This document shows positions 22,841 to 34,735 of a DNA stretch of 64,000 nt, one piece after another (the stretch's first letter is position 1; the number at the start of each line of letters is the position of its first letter). This DNA is from Coturnix japonica (Eukaryota > Chordata > Aves > Galliformes > Phasianidae). The notes under the pieces were generated by a model that saw only the letters and a program-made list of their open reading frames with translations, did no database searches and was not told the DNA's origin. A program made the translations under genes and the position numbers. The stretch is taken from positions 3,477,854 through 3,541,853 of the forward strand of contig NC_029521.1 of NCBI RefSeq assembly GCF_001577835.2. Direction: 5' to 3'.

Positions 22841-24575
22841 TTCTCACAAGCTGGTTCTGACCACTGCTGCTTCATCCCTTCTCTTCCCTCCCATCCTGAG
22901 CCTAATCGTCTTTCCCAGAGCTTTGTCACAACTTGCATATCCCAAACACAGGTCTGAGCTGATTACTTTTTATGAGACATACCGCCAGAAGTGAGTCACC
23001 AGATTACAAATATCTCAGTAATTAGCTCCTTTTAAAGAAAATTTACAACTCACAATAACCCAGTGACAAGCTCATCAGGATTTGATGAGCTTTTAAATAC
23101 CTTTAGGGATTGCAAAATACACCGACCTATCCAACTCCAAAAGCAGCCCTGCTTTAAGCAAGGGTTGAACCAGAGGTCCCTGCCAACCTGCATTGTCCTT
23201 TAAAGGCCAAAGTCAACACACACAGCACCCTCCTAACATTCTGAAGGTATGAATTTAGGTGTGTTTTTTTTTTATAATCTCAGTGACTCTTTTTCTTTCT
23301 TTCACTGCAAAGACCCTGCTACAAATCACTCCCCGGATCAAAAGCAACAGCCATCTTTCCAGGTTTCTTCCCAACCTGCACATTTCACTGCTCTACTCAG
23401 ATGGGTTGGGTTTTAAGTCTAAGTTGTATCAAGCAAGAGAACCATCCTCCTTCCTTGGAAAGGAAGACCACCATCAGGCCATGTAATCTGCCCCCTTTGG
23501 AGACCGCTCTCAAGACATGCCACATCTCGACTGTCCTTTCAAGCAGCTCTTACACTTGGAAGAGCTTCCAATTTTCCACCTTCTAGCGGTATTCAGAGGG
23601 AATGGGCTGCTCAATACTGTGCCTAGGAGAACTCCAAACTCTGCTCAGCCAGCACGTACAGCTGCTGTGCAGGTGGAACAAAGCACTGAAGCACAGAACT
23701 GCAACAAGTGCTTATGTGCAGACATTACAGACTGAGCTCACAGCTGGGTCTGCTGGGGTCCGCAGTTACAAAGCCAAGCACTGCAGAGGTCTGCCTAGGA
23801 GCAGAAAGTAGGGGAACACCAATAGATTCACAATGGAGCCAACCTGTGCTCGGCAAAACACAGCAAACACATCATTCTCTCCTGGTTGAACCCTGCAGGA
23901 ACTGCATAACCGAGCTCAAATTAAGACTTGTTTCACCCACCCACCCAGCCCACCCCCACTTTTATTTTTGCTTTCCTTGTACTTCAGTTTCCACATTCCT
24001 CATATCACACTGTTCCAACAGCAGATCACTGCTAAAAGCACAAACACAGGATAATCAATACAAGTTTCTATCCCACCCAGCAGGGCAGCAGCAGCACAAG
24101 GCTCCGGGCAGACCCCCATTCAGAACCCAACGCCAGCTTCTGCTTCCTGCCCCCGGCTATAAAGAGCCCAGCAGTCGCTGCACTCGGAGCAGCACAAGGG
24201 GCACTCAGCGGCTTTCCGAGGCTGGGCAGCCCGAGCGCACCGGGCAGCGCACCAAGGCGCTGGGAACAGCGCTAAGAACAAAGCACGGGAACCCTTTGTC
24301 TCTCGCTGCACCTACTCACGCAGTGTCTCAACGACGCAACACAGCAGGGATCAGACCAAACATTACACCGCAAGGACAAGCAAATCAGCCCCGCAGGCGC
24401 AACCTCCCGCAGGGCAGCACCGATGAGACAGCAAGGTCAGAAGGCCGCGGTGGCCGCGTCCCGCGGGGTACGGCCGGGCTGACAGCCGGCACCACCCGCA
24501 CCGCTCGCCTCGGCCCCGCAGCCGCCGCCGGACGCCCGCACCGCCGCCCTGGGCCGCCCCCGGCCCCGCACTCAC

Positions 24576-24690
24576 GCAGCCGCCGCCGCTCCGTGCCGCC
24601 GCCTGGCACCGCCCCCGGTCGCCCAGGGGCCACGTGCTTCGGGGTTCGCCCTCCTCAGGCCGCCAGCGAAAGCGAGGAGAGCTCCGTCTC
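24576..24690 (-). promoter_or_regulatory. second CpG island and possible alternative first exon (minus strand)
   Basis: CpG-dense sequence from about 24150 to 24690 with a strong minus-strand donor (CGGCTGC followed by GTGAGTGCG) ending an exon at 24576. No other minus-strand gene lies between it and PRXL2A, so an alternative PRXL2A promoter is the simplest reading. A plus-strand non-coding transcript from the same island cannot be excluded. Confidence 0.4.
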
Positions 24691-25162
24691 CATCCCTAAT
24701 CCCTTCTTATCCTCGTTAGGACTTTAATAGCTTGTGACGAACCAAAGGGAAAGCCCCAAATGTGTACTGTATAAATACGTTTAAGGCAGAAAGGAAAAAA
24801 AAAAAACAAAAAAAAAACAACCATGAGCAAAGTCCAAGAATGCAGTGACCTTATCATTCCAGCAGTTTGATTAACGGGGCACTTAAAATGCTTGCATATA
24901 CATTGCATTCAAGAACGTACTTGCCCAGATAAGCCTGCCAATAACATGTCACAACAGCATCTAATGAGCAAGCTGCTCCTCAGTCGCTCGTGGTCACCGG
25001 GCAGCTCTCCAGTCAGCAGCTCTATAAGGGACTATCTCCTCATGGCTCCAGTACTGGCAGCCATTTACCAAAAAGTAAAGAGGAAAAGCATTAGGCCCCG
25101 GATCATGCTGTGTCTGAAGGGTGCTGCACTGTTTGTATGCAAGGCAGCCCTGGACAGCAGCA

Positions 25163-25397
25163 TCACAGGAACAGAACGGCCTGGGTTGAAAAGAACTATA
25201 ATGACCATCCAGCTCCAACCCCCTGCTGTGTGCAGGGTCACCAACCAGCAGCCCAGGCCCAGAGCCACATCCAGCCTGGCCTTGGATGCCTGCAGGGATG
25301 GGGCATCCACAGCCTCCTTGGGCAACATGTTCCAGTGCGTCACCACGCTCTGGGGGAAAAACTTCTTCCAAAGATCCAACCTAACCCTCCACCTGTA
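25163..25397 (-). mobile_element. CR1 LINE 3' end
   Basis: Antisense CR1: CCAGCTCCAACCCCCTGCTG, GAGCCACATCCAGCCTGGCC and GGGGCATCCACAGCCTCCTT. Confidence 0.9.
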
Positions 25398-25595
25398 ATG
25401 GTTTAGTTTGTCCATACAGACCTTATATGCACATTGTTCCCGTTCAACAAGAAGACAATAAAATCCCTAATATAAAATAACATTACACAGAGTGACAGGC
25501 ACCAACAACGTCTAGTTCCTGAGAATTGAATGACGATTTTTAAAACCACACAGAGTTCTCCTCTTCCTGCTTTCATAATCAGATGGCATAGGAGT

Positions 25596-25808
25596 GTCAC
25601 AGAATCACAGACTGGCCTGAGTTGGAAGGGACCTCAAGGATAATGAAGCTCCAACACCCCTCCACAGACAGGGCCACCAACCTCCACATTTAACACCAGC
25701 CCAGGCTGCCCAGGGCCCCATCCAACCTGGCCTTGAACACCTCCAAGGATGGATGGGAACCCACAGCCTCTCTAGGCAGCTGTTCCAGCACCACCCCGTT
25801 CTCCTAGT
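25596..25808 (-). mobile_element. CR1 LINE 3' end
   Basis: Antisense CR1 starting CACAGAATCACAGACTGGCC, with GAGTTGGAAGGGACCTCAAG and CAGGCTGCCCAGGGCCCCAT. Confidence 0.9.
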
Positions 25809-27716
25809 AAAGAAACAGCAGAATTAAAGAGTGTAGTTCTGCCAACTGTCCATCAGCCAATTAAATCTCCCCAGCATGCCAGCACATAAGCCACCTTGGC
25901 ATGCACTGTATCAGTATCTATGCTAAAACATGACCGTAGTATTACAAAATGTTCAATTTATGCACAGAATGACAGAGCTCTGTGTTACTTCAGAAGTTAA
26001 TTATTTGTTTCTTGTTGGATCATGCTTCTATAGATCAGCTTTAGATGAAGGGTGTTCCAAGACAAAGGGCTTACATAACGCCTGTCTTTTCTACCAAGAA
26101 ATAGAGGATCTCAGGAGCAACGTGGCAACACAGTGGTAGGCTAGGGCAGAATCTAGGGCCCACCTCTGTAGAGGGATTTACAGGTTAATTAAGTCTGGAC
26201 TAATTAAGATGCACATGTACAAACATATGGTCTATAAAGGTTTGAACTTTTCACCTCTGTCCTTCTGAGTGCCTATTTACACAGACGCAGAGCGACCAAG
26301 TTTTCAGACAGAGCAGGCAGAAGTCATCTTGTTTGGAGGCTGTACAGTCTGGAAACAAAAACACCCATCTGTTTATAGACAGAGTGGACACAGACTTATC
26401 TCAAGTTAAAGCAGGGCACTGTAGTCAATGAATAAAGCAAAGCACCTACAGGTATTCAGAAATGTTTTACCCAGATGAGCAGTTCACAGTGAAAGATGAG
26501 GCAGAGATTGGTGCAACACCGGCCATCTGGTCAAGAACATGAATTACTAAGTCTTGATGGATATACAGATACTTACACAAATCTCTTTCTGGCAATAGCT
26601 TAATAAACATCCTGAATCACAGAAGAGCCAATCAGTTCCTGTAATACAACAGGTATCTTTTGGAAAGAGCTGATGAGGTCATCAGTCCTTCTATGTGTTC
26701 CTCAGTCCAGCATCTTGATGCCACATGGGCTTCGCTTTGAGCCCCATTTTCTATCACCTTTCTTCCATAGGAAGTTTTCTTCAAGGTATCTGATGTTTTA
26801 CCACCCATCCTCTATTTTCTATTCATTTTTTACTGTTTTGGCTCCAGCTGACTTTATGAATACTAATACTCTCTAGGGGTGTCTTCCTAAATGAATGTTA
26901 ATGTGTCAAACACAGGCTCAGAAGCAAGAGATAAAGGAATCAGCTCCCACAAAAGCAGGCACTCATAGGTACAAGTAGGAACATACAATCAATTCATTAA
27001 GTCTGGCACTGTAAAGCACACAGTTGAAAGTCAAATACAGTTTTAAGGAATTTAGGACAGAGAAAAGTAATACACCATCTCAAGAGATGCCAGCTCACCT
27101 ACTAAGTTCATAATGCTAAGTTCACCTATTAAGGAAATAAACCTTCAAACCTAAAGCATTGCAGAACACGTGAAGATGTGGTGAAAGACACAAAGTCGGT
27201 ACTAGTCTTTGAATGTCTTCCCACATCAGGTAGGACATTAAGGTCAGGTAATAGGAGTTACTATTAACAACTCATTAAGCCACAAGAACGATGATCAAGC
27301 TTCAGCCCTTTAGACAAAATCAAGTTCTTGAGCATCCCCAAACACCCCTGCTAATATAATGAAAGAGGCAGTAACTCCATACTTCTCAAAGATCGAGGTA
27401 GTGGGAAAAACAGCCATTTCACACCAGTCCAGGTTAACTGCCCACAGCTACTACATATCTTCTATTTAAATCTCAACACTCAAAGTGTTTCCGCATTATT
27501 TCCTTTTTCAGTTGATGGGGCAGCACTGACATGTTTAATTCCTCACTATAGAGCCCAGCAGTAAGTCAACGTATTGCAATCCATACAAGTCATTAGTAAG
27601 GATAAGTCGGCTTGTATTATCAATACAAATCAAGTGTCCTACACTGACTGATTAGCTGGGCAAGCTGTCTAAGGACAAATAATTAATCTTAACAATTTGA
27701 TTCCATGAAACTAGCA

Positions 27717-27889
27717 ATACTAGTATAATATATATAAATACACACACACTAGTATAATATATATATATATACACTAGTATTATATGTATATAACATATTA
27801 TACTAGTATATATATATTATACTAGTACTGCTAGTTTTATATATATATATATGTTTATATAAATATATATGTATGTTTTATATACATAT

Positions 27890-27921
<32 letters not shown>

Positions 27922-27930
27922 GCATGTAAA
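27717..27930. repeat. AT-rich palindromic minisatellite with (AC)n
   Basis: Several copies of a unit around ACTAGTATAATATATATA, itself partly self-complementary, followed by (TA)n and a run of about eleven AC units at 27891-27910. Likely unstable in length. Confidence 0.85.
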
Positions 27931-28543
27931 ACTTGGAGGTGGCCTATTTGTAAGTTTTAAAATCATCTGTTGATTTAGCAGTTTGTTACTGAAAATTAAT
28001 GGTTCAAGCACTAAAGGAACGGGGCTTTCTCTAGCAAATTGATGCTATGAACAGTACTTGGTTTATAAAAGCTCAGAGAAAAATTCCATGACCTCTTTTG
28101 CTAAAGATCAGTGTTAGAAAAACAAAAGGCCACCGCTATGAAAAGAATCTGGGTCATTCCAGCAAAGCTTGGCCAAGCATCAAATACACATCCCAGAAAA
28201 CTACTGTTGGTAAGGTGGTAATGAGTAGTTGGGCACAGTAAACCTCTCATCCAGAAGAGGTACAGCCACACACCAACTACAGCCTTAGAATTAAGCTCTT
28301 AATCCTCTTATTACACTGAACTACTTGCACATGCAACTTTCATCTGCTAAAGAAAAAAACAAGTACGTTTTACCAGCACACTGAATTTCAACATCACACA
28401 CCTAAAGCTTGTATTAGCACTTACTCTTGGCCTCTGTGCAACACATCAACCCAGACAGAGCCACCTATTTCTATTGCACAATTTTAATTCCATTCCTTAA
28501 GAAGCAGTTGTGCTCATCTTTGGAACATGTACCGCATCCATAC

Positions 28544-29110
28544 TGGCTTCTAACTGGTGTCGTCTTTGGTAACTTGCATCCCCTGTACTCTGCACTGGTG
28601 AGACCTCAGCTGGAGTACTGCATCCAGATGTGGATTCCTCAGTACAGGAGAGACACACATCTGTTGGGGCATATCCAGAGGAAGATCACAAAAATGATCC
28701 AAGGGATGGAACATCTTCCCTATGAGGACAGGCTGGGAGAGTTGGAGTTACTCAGCCTGGAGAAGGCTCCAGAAGACCTGATAGCAGCCTTTGAGTTTTA
28801 AGACCTCACACCCCAACCTTTAGATACTGAAGAATTAAGATAAAAGAAAGATTTAAGACAGAAGAAAGAAGCAGACGCTCTTCAGCAGGGCCTGTTGTGA
28901 CACAACAAAGGGAAATGTTTTCAAATTTAAGGGGAGATCTAGGTTGAAATAAGGAAGAAATATTTTCTATGTAAGGGTGATGAGGCACTGAAGAGGATGC
29001 CCAGATAGGTGGTGGATGCCTCATCCTTGGAGAAGTGCAGGTAACCAAGTAACCTGATTGAGCTGTAGGTGACCTTTAAGGGTCCCTTCCAACTCAAACT
29101 ATTCTATAAC
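28544..29110 (+). mobile_element. CR1 LINE fragment (ORF2 end and 3' UTR)
   Basis: Translated wording LYSALVRPQLEYCIQMW and YEDRLGELELLSLEKA is the end of CR1 ORF2. The 3' UTR follows to CCTTTAAGGGTCCCTTCCAA. Confidence 0.92.
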
Positions 29111-30474
29111 TGCCAGTAGAACATGATAAGGGGCGCTTTCAAACAGAGCAGTAATAATGTAGAAAAATTCCAAAGTTACCAGCTGCTCCCTTGCACCACG
29201 AAAAGCAGACTTGTAAAATCAATGAATGCTCATTTATCAAACAGATTAGGCTTAAAACTCCAAACTACTGGAAGGGAGGTTGATTGAACAAGCAAAAGGG
29301 GGAAGATAAGGCTAATTTCATTTCAAGCCACAACTCTTCAGGAAATGATCCATGCCATTCCCATTTCCTGTGGTTTTACCATTACGATTCAGGAACATTC
29401 ACAAACCCCATTAGAATTAGCTCCCTGATACGATTTGTCAAATGCTTCTATTATGACTCCTTCTTTTCCTAATAACAAAAAACCTCCACAGATTCAGGCC
29501 AGTTTGAGGAGACTACAAAGAATAACAGACTTAGCGAAGTCCTTATTATGGTGTTGTTACATTCACTCGAGACATTAAAAGCTTATAAGTATTTACAGCA
29601 TGTGAGTGCAAGTCACTTCAATTAGGAGCAAAGGAGACAGGCAAAGGTAAAAGATTTCTAAAAAGAACTACCAAGCAGATGAACAGTACCCTAAATGCTA
29701 AAGAAGGGCAGTGAAACAAAACCACTATGAATCTAATGGCTACAATTCAGAAGGAAACCGTTATCTGAGTTATTATTGAATCAGGGGAAGCCCCGAGTAA
29801 GCATATTAAAGATGAGTCAGACATGGCTATGAATAGAAGCAACTTCTAAATGAGTAAATGCATTTCCTAGTCATCTTAATTAAATACCATGGACTCAACT
29901 TTGGACAAAAGACTGAGCAAGTAGGAAAGATTTCATTTCTATTTGGAATTAAGAAACATTTTCAGGCTTACGTCAATTATACCATTTTCGTAGTTTATTG
30001 GATATTGTTTATCAAGCGACTCAGCTTAAGAACCACAAGATATATTCAGCTAATTGCTTAAAACAGCTAACTTGGCTGTTGGAGTCCTTTAGATGGATAC
30101 GTCTAAGTATTACTCCTGGCTGTCAAAGAACTCCACCACCTCTTCTGGGAACTTCCTTAAAACATCAGAAACAATCTATTCATACAATAAAATGTCAGCA
30201 TATCCTCCCAACCCCACGACTGCATTTCCTTTATATGAATGCAAATAACTACTACACAATGAAGTCCAACAACTTATTTTCTGGAGATGTTTATTTCGTT
30301 AAACATGAAGCAAAAATGTATTGAGTCTTTATGATGTATACTAAGAAATGGAAACTGCCTACAGCTGAGAAGGACACAGCTATTGCTGCAGTGGTCTTTA
30401 TCTCATCTCCAGTTAAAATGCACTTGAGGAATCACAAGTGACTTCAAATATCACTGCTGTTAAGTCAACTACAT

Positions 30475-31012
30475 AGGTCACTCCAAAAGTAACGCTTCCT
30501 ATTCGTTCTCATGGTAACTACAACAAAGAGCACAATAACACAACATGAGAGAGCAAAATCACAACAGATACAAAACACTGTTTTTCAACATAGTGCCACC
30601 ATTACCTGTGTTTTTTCCAGGCATGAACTGCAGACTGGGCCTTACAATCACCTCCCTCTCTCCACTGGCCACCCCTTTTTTAACGCAGCCCAGAACACAG
30701 TTGGCCTTCCTGGCTGCAAGTGCACATCCACTGTCTGGTTTGCATAAACATTCAGCAAGCATCAACAAACAGCAATGAGTGCAAACTCTTTTGCATGGAG
30801 GAGCTCAATTCCAAATCTTTGTTTCATAAGCACTTCCACGTCAGACACCACTTAGCCAGACTGCCCCTATACTGCCATCTGTTACATGGCAACAATGTGT
30901 AGCGGAATATTAAAGATTCAACTTGTACTGCCATACCATCACTGACCTCTGACATGGTGGGCCAACATAACAGAACAGGAGGCATTACTTTCAAAGCAGC
31001 CCTCACCATACC
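30475..31012 (-). mobile_element. Galluhop-type mariner, copy 2, with nested CR1 piece
   Basis: Near-matching ends CTCCAAAAGTAACGCTTCCT and GGAGGCATTACTTTCAAAGC mark both terminal inverted repeats. The interior matches the other copies (TGTTACATGGCAACAATGTG, GTACTGCCATACCATCACTG). About 30610-30740 is antisense CR1 ORF2 (GGCCTTCCTGGCTGCAAGTG), inserted into the mariner. Confidence 0.82.
30610..30740 (-). mobile_element. CR1 LINE fragment nested in the mariner
   Basis: The reverse complement reads CALAARKANCVLGCVKKGVA in translation, the typical CR1 ORF2 passage ALAAQKANCILGCIKRG. Confidence 0.75.
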
Positions 31013-31507
31013 TCCATTTCACCATCAAGGTTCCCGAATGTTCATACTGAAGTTATATTTTGAGCTCTGCTTCATCGATACTATTAGCCAGGTTATCTTT
31101 CAGGGAAAGTTTTAATGCCACTGGGATGATGAGTTCAGACTTACCTGAAGCACACTGTAATTACTTGCAGGTACACCCTGCAATTACTTCCCTGCAATTA
31201 CTTACTTGACCAAAATAGATGATTCACAGTTACCCCAAGTAAACATGTACCATTGGAAGCTTTACTATTAACTAGTAAAAACAAATATACCCAGCTGATA
31301 AACTGTCCGGTTTTGTTCTGGAAAAACTTCATGTCAAAACTCACCATTAATTGAAGCTTTTCAAGCCCATCTCCACACCAGTCAAAATCCACAACGATGG
31401 ACAGTATTTCATAACCACAAGGCATCCTAAATACGGTAGGACCAGCTGAGTGCATAAAGGGAACAGAAGAACCACCAAAAACATCTAGGACTTCATTTAG
31501 TGTGACT

Positions 31508-31513
31508 TTTAAT
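31508..31513 (-). terminator. possible EXOSC3 polyadenylation signal ATTAAA
   Basis: Variant hexamer ATTAAA about 70 nt past the stop codon; no AATAAA is seen closer. A longer 3' UTR running toward the mariner copy at 31.0 kb is also possible. Confidence 0.35.
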
Positions 31514-31580
31514 ATAAATCTGAATACAAAAATAAGCAGAACATCCTACAGCAATCGCAAACCTTCAGACTTTCTTTTAC

Positions 31581-31782
31581 TCAATTCCCCGACAGTTTGG
31601 CGAGTGCTTGTTTCCTCTGCTCTGCAGTCATATGCTCACAAGCTTCTAAAATATTTACTATAATTAAAGTCTGTTGAACTGTTTTTGCTTTTACCCATAT
31701 TCTTCCATTCACTCCCAGCACCAGCTCTACTGGGTACAGTTGGGACAACTCCTGAATTATTTCACATTTGGGAGCCAAGAGT
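31581..31782 (-). CDS. EXOSC3: EXOSC3 coding exon 4 and stop
   Basis: [20 protein letters not shown], then [19 protein letters not shown] and a C-terminus ending in LAKLSGN and TGA (31583-31581). Holds the KH-like GxNG loop typical of Rrp40. Confidence 0.97.
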
Positions 31783-34605
31783 CTGTAAAATAAGATTAGA
31801 AAGGGTTGGAGGAAAAAGTGAATGCTCACGTTCGCTAAGTATTACAACATTATCAGCCAGCAGCTAAACAGTAGCACTGGAGTTACAAAAGCAACTCCAA
31901 AAGTTAAGACGATTCAAATTGCATATCCAGCCATATCAGAATTGAAGTTCTCCTCCCAAAACACATGCACCTAAAGAGAGCACCTGTGCACTGTAGCTGT
32001 TTTCCTAATTAGGCAGAAGAGTTACCAAGAACAAGGCTGAAAAACAACTTAGCTGTTCACACTGATAAGACACATAAACCAAATTACTTACTAAACCCAG
32101 GTATGACATAGCTACTTGTTATCTCCAAGAACAGATGCTCACCTCTCCTCCCTCAACATCAAAGCAACAACTAGTCTGACCATCTCTTATCACTATCAGC
32201 TGGTATTTTATGATAGTCACACACTGTTTCTAGTTCAATGTACATGCATCCTTTCCCCAGTAAAACTGGCATAAATGCAGCACAACAGCCACATAGCAGT
32301 TACTGGCTAGTTCACACTACTTGAATTGGAGACAGCTGTGCATATCCTACCTAAAAACAAAATGTTACTCTTCCAGTTTCAGCTGCACACAATTGTCTCT
32401 CCTTCAGTGCCTGCTAAGATGCTGTTCTGGTTTTAGGAGAAAAACAATGATAATACACCTGTATTTCCAGCTGTTGCTGAACACTGCTGTACAGAGCCAA
32501 GCATACTTCATTTTTCCCCACTCTCTCTTACCATCCTACCAACTGGGGGATGGGGAACTAACAAGGATCTCGGAAGCACAGGGCAGGGCACCCAAGCAGC
32601 TGGGAAGGGATAGAAATAAGACAGCTGACTTTAAGTGGCCAAAGGGATATTCCATACCATATAACATTACGCAAAAGGAAAGTTTTGAATGGGACATGAG
32701 TCCTTTTTTCTCTCTCTCCTGCTGCTTGGGGCCTAGCTGGGCATCAGTCAGTGGGTAACTTCCTATATACATTCACATATATGTATTTCTCTTAAGTAGT
32801 ATCTTGTTTTCTTTTCTCTTTGTAAACAGTTTTATCTCAACCCATGAATTCTACTTTGTGTCTGTTTTTTAATCGATTCTATTCCCAAGCCTATAGGGAA
32901 AAGCAGGACAGGGTCTGGAGGGAGAGGAGCTAATGACTGTGTGTTGTTTAGACACATGCTAAGTTTAACAACCCCAACACTTTAGTACAACTGGTTTTCT
33001 TAGTACTTACTTTCTTATCAGACCTAAGGAAACTTTAAAGAGGAAGCCGTCTTGTCCAATTACTCCCATTCCACTTGCTCTTCCACTGCTGTCTATACAG
33101 ACCATCTCTGGTTCCATGTCTTTATTTGCTACAAGGAACTGACCATAAACAAGGTCTCCCACCTAAAGCAAGCAGTGCCAGAAAACAACAAAAAAAAAGA
33201 ATCATTAGAGAAGATAACAATGCACATTTGTAAGAAACATTCAGTCCATAAAGAGACAACAAAACAGTTGTAAACTGGATGAACACTTGGACAAGAACCA
33301 GCAGCGTACACTTGCAGCTCAGAAGGCCAATGGGATCCCAGGCTGGATCCAAAGAAAGATAGCTAGAAGGGTGAATGAGGTAACTGACCCCTTTATTCTG
33401 CCATTGTGAGGCCCCACCTGGGGTACTCTGTCCAAGCCTGTGGCCCCTGACACAAGACCATTGGAATGGGTCAGAAGAGGGCCGGAGCGCCTCTTGTGTG
33501 AAGAAAAGTTGAGAGAGTTAGGCTTGTTGAGCCTGGAAAAGGCTCTGGATAGACCCCATCGAAGCCTTCCAGTGCTTATAGGGAGTGACTTTTTATATAG
33601 CCTAGTAGTGACAGGACAAGGGGGAATGGCTTTGAATTAACAGAGGGGAGATAAAGGTTACATGTTAGGAAACAATTCTTTACTCAGAAGGCGCACCAGA
33701 AGCCATACCAGTCTATTCCATTTAAAATCACAGCCCATTTTACACCATGCTGACAGTGTTTCTGGTGAACGCACATATCACAAAACAACTTGTAAATGCT
33801 ACAAAGCAAACCCTCCTCTACCAGCACCAGCGTTCAGAGGATGCTTTAAAGCCTCAGGGTGGCCCCTTGGGACCCACGTTACTGCACGAGTAGCACCTGC
33901 CACTGTTAACCGATGGGAAAGGTGTAAGGTCAGAAGTGAAGAAGCACAAAAAGCTCCGGAGAAAACAGAAAAAACTCACGGCCTCATCGGGACACCCCGT
34001 ACAGGCCATGACAAAAGCTCTGTGAAAAAAGTCACGTTCCTCGTTTATATGGTCCGAGTGGTAAAAACACCGTTTACAAAGGCAAGCTCCCGGCGGGCAG
34101 CGTTACCTGCACGTTGGGCCTGTTCCTCTTGGTCGCGCCCTCGAAGGCCAGGTATGACAGCGAGGCCTGCTCGCTACCACCGACGTCCAGCCGGAACACG
34201 TCCCCCACCTTGCCCGTCACGATGCCGATAACGTGGTCTCCCTTCACCGGCACGTACTACAAGCGGGTACAAGCGATCAGCGGGCTCGTCCCGCACATCA
34301 CCGCCCCCCGCCGCCCGCTGCCGCCGTACCCGCTTCTGCTGCGAGTCCACCCAGTAGGCGCCGCCCGCCGCCGCTCCGCCGCCCGCCTGCCGGTGCCGCA
34401 GCAGCCCGCACTTGGTGACCAGCAGCCCGCCCGCACAGCGCCGCAGCCCCGGCCCGCACAGCAGCCTCCCCCGCGGGGCCGCGCTGGTGCCCAGCGGCAG
34501 CTTGTCGAGGTCGGGCTCTCCGTGCTCGGGCAGCAGCAGCACATCGCCGGGCAGCACCACTTGTCCCACACGGGTCTCCGCCGGCACGCCGCCCCCACCC
34601 GCCAT
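31581..34605 (-). CDS. EXOSC3: EXOSC3 (RRP40), RNA exosome cap subunit, complete (gene span)
   Basis: Four coding exons (34605-34330, 34256-34107, 33162-33011, 31782-31581), all GT-AG, encode 259 residues; the human protein is 275 with the same four-exon plan. The product is one of three S1/KH cap proteins on the nine-subunit core of the RNA exosome, in nucleus and cytoplasm, and helps RNA enter the 3'-5' degradation and processing machine. Visible landmarks are the N-terminal [21 protein letters not shown] and [10 protein letters not shown]; the S1 domain beginning [20 protein letters not shown]; and the KH region with the Rrp40 signature [10 protein letters not shown] and C-terminal [15 protein letters not shown]. 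The ATG at 34605 is the first in frame after the CpG-island start region. Introns are kept, so it is not a retrocopy. It lies head to head with the DYDC gene. In human it is on 9p13, not beside MAT1A. Confidence 0.97.
33011..33162 (-). CDS. EXOSC3: EXOSC3 coding exon 3
   Basis: [20 protein letters not shown], then [19 protein letters not shown] and [12 protein letters not shown]. It ends in phase 2 at a consensus GTAAGT donor. Confidence 0.97.
33300..33690 (+). mobile_element. CR1 LINE fragment in EXOSC3 intron 2 (antisense to the gene)
   Basis: CR1 ORF2 end and 3' UTR: GCCAATGGGATCCCAGGCTG, GGCCCCACCTGGGGTACTCT and GTGACAGGACAAGGGGGAAT. Confidence 0.88.
34107..34256 (-). CDS. EXOSC3: EXOSC3 coding exon 2
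   Basis: 50 codons, [20 protein letters not shown] through [17 protein letters not shown], the S1 domain core. It is separated from exon 1 by an intron of only 73 bp. The donor is GTAACG. Confidence 0.97.
34330..34605 (-). CDS. EXOSC3: EXOSC3 coding exon 1
   Basis: 92 codons from [20 protein letters not shown] to YWVDSQQKR, ending at donor GTACGG in phase 0. GC-rich, inside the shared CpG island. The N-terminus is shorter than human but the GQVVLPG block aligns. Confidence 0.96.
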
Positions 34606-34722
34606 CGCGTGCGGCCCTTCCGGCGGAAGCAGACGCAAAATGGCGGCGGCGATGGAAGGGCCGAGAGCGCAACGACAGCGACACCGCCCGGCCGCCTGAC
34701 GCAGGATCCAGCCGGGAGCGCG

Positions 34723-34735
34723 GTTGCCCGGTAAC
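34723..34735 (+). promoter_or_regulatory. RFX X-box motif
   Basis: GTTGCCCGGTAAC is an exact match to the X-box half-sites GTNRCC and RGYAAC with a one-base spacer. RFX factors bind such sites at promoters of cilium and sperm-flagellum genes, which suits the DYDC gene whose first exon lies here. Confidence 0.7.

Noticed and set aside
23708-24727. 339-codon plus-strand open frame
   Set aside because: It runs antisense through a CpG island where stops are rare. The composition is Pro/Arg/Ala-rich in the GC part, with no family resemblance and no conserved start.
28427-28801. 124-codon plus-strand open frame as a host gene
   Set aside because: Its second half is CR1 ORF2 (VRPQLEYC, GELELLSLEKA).
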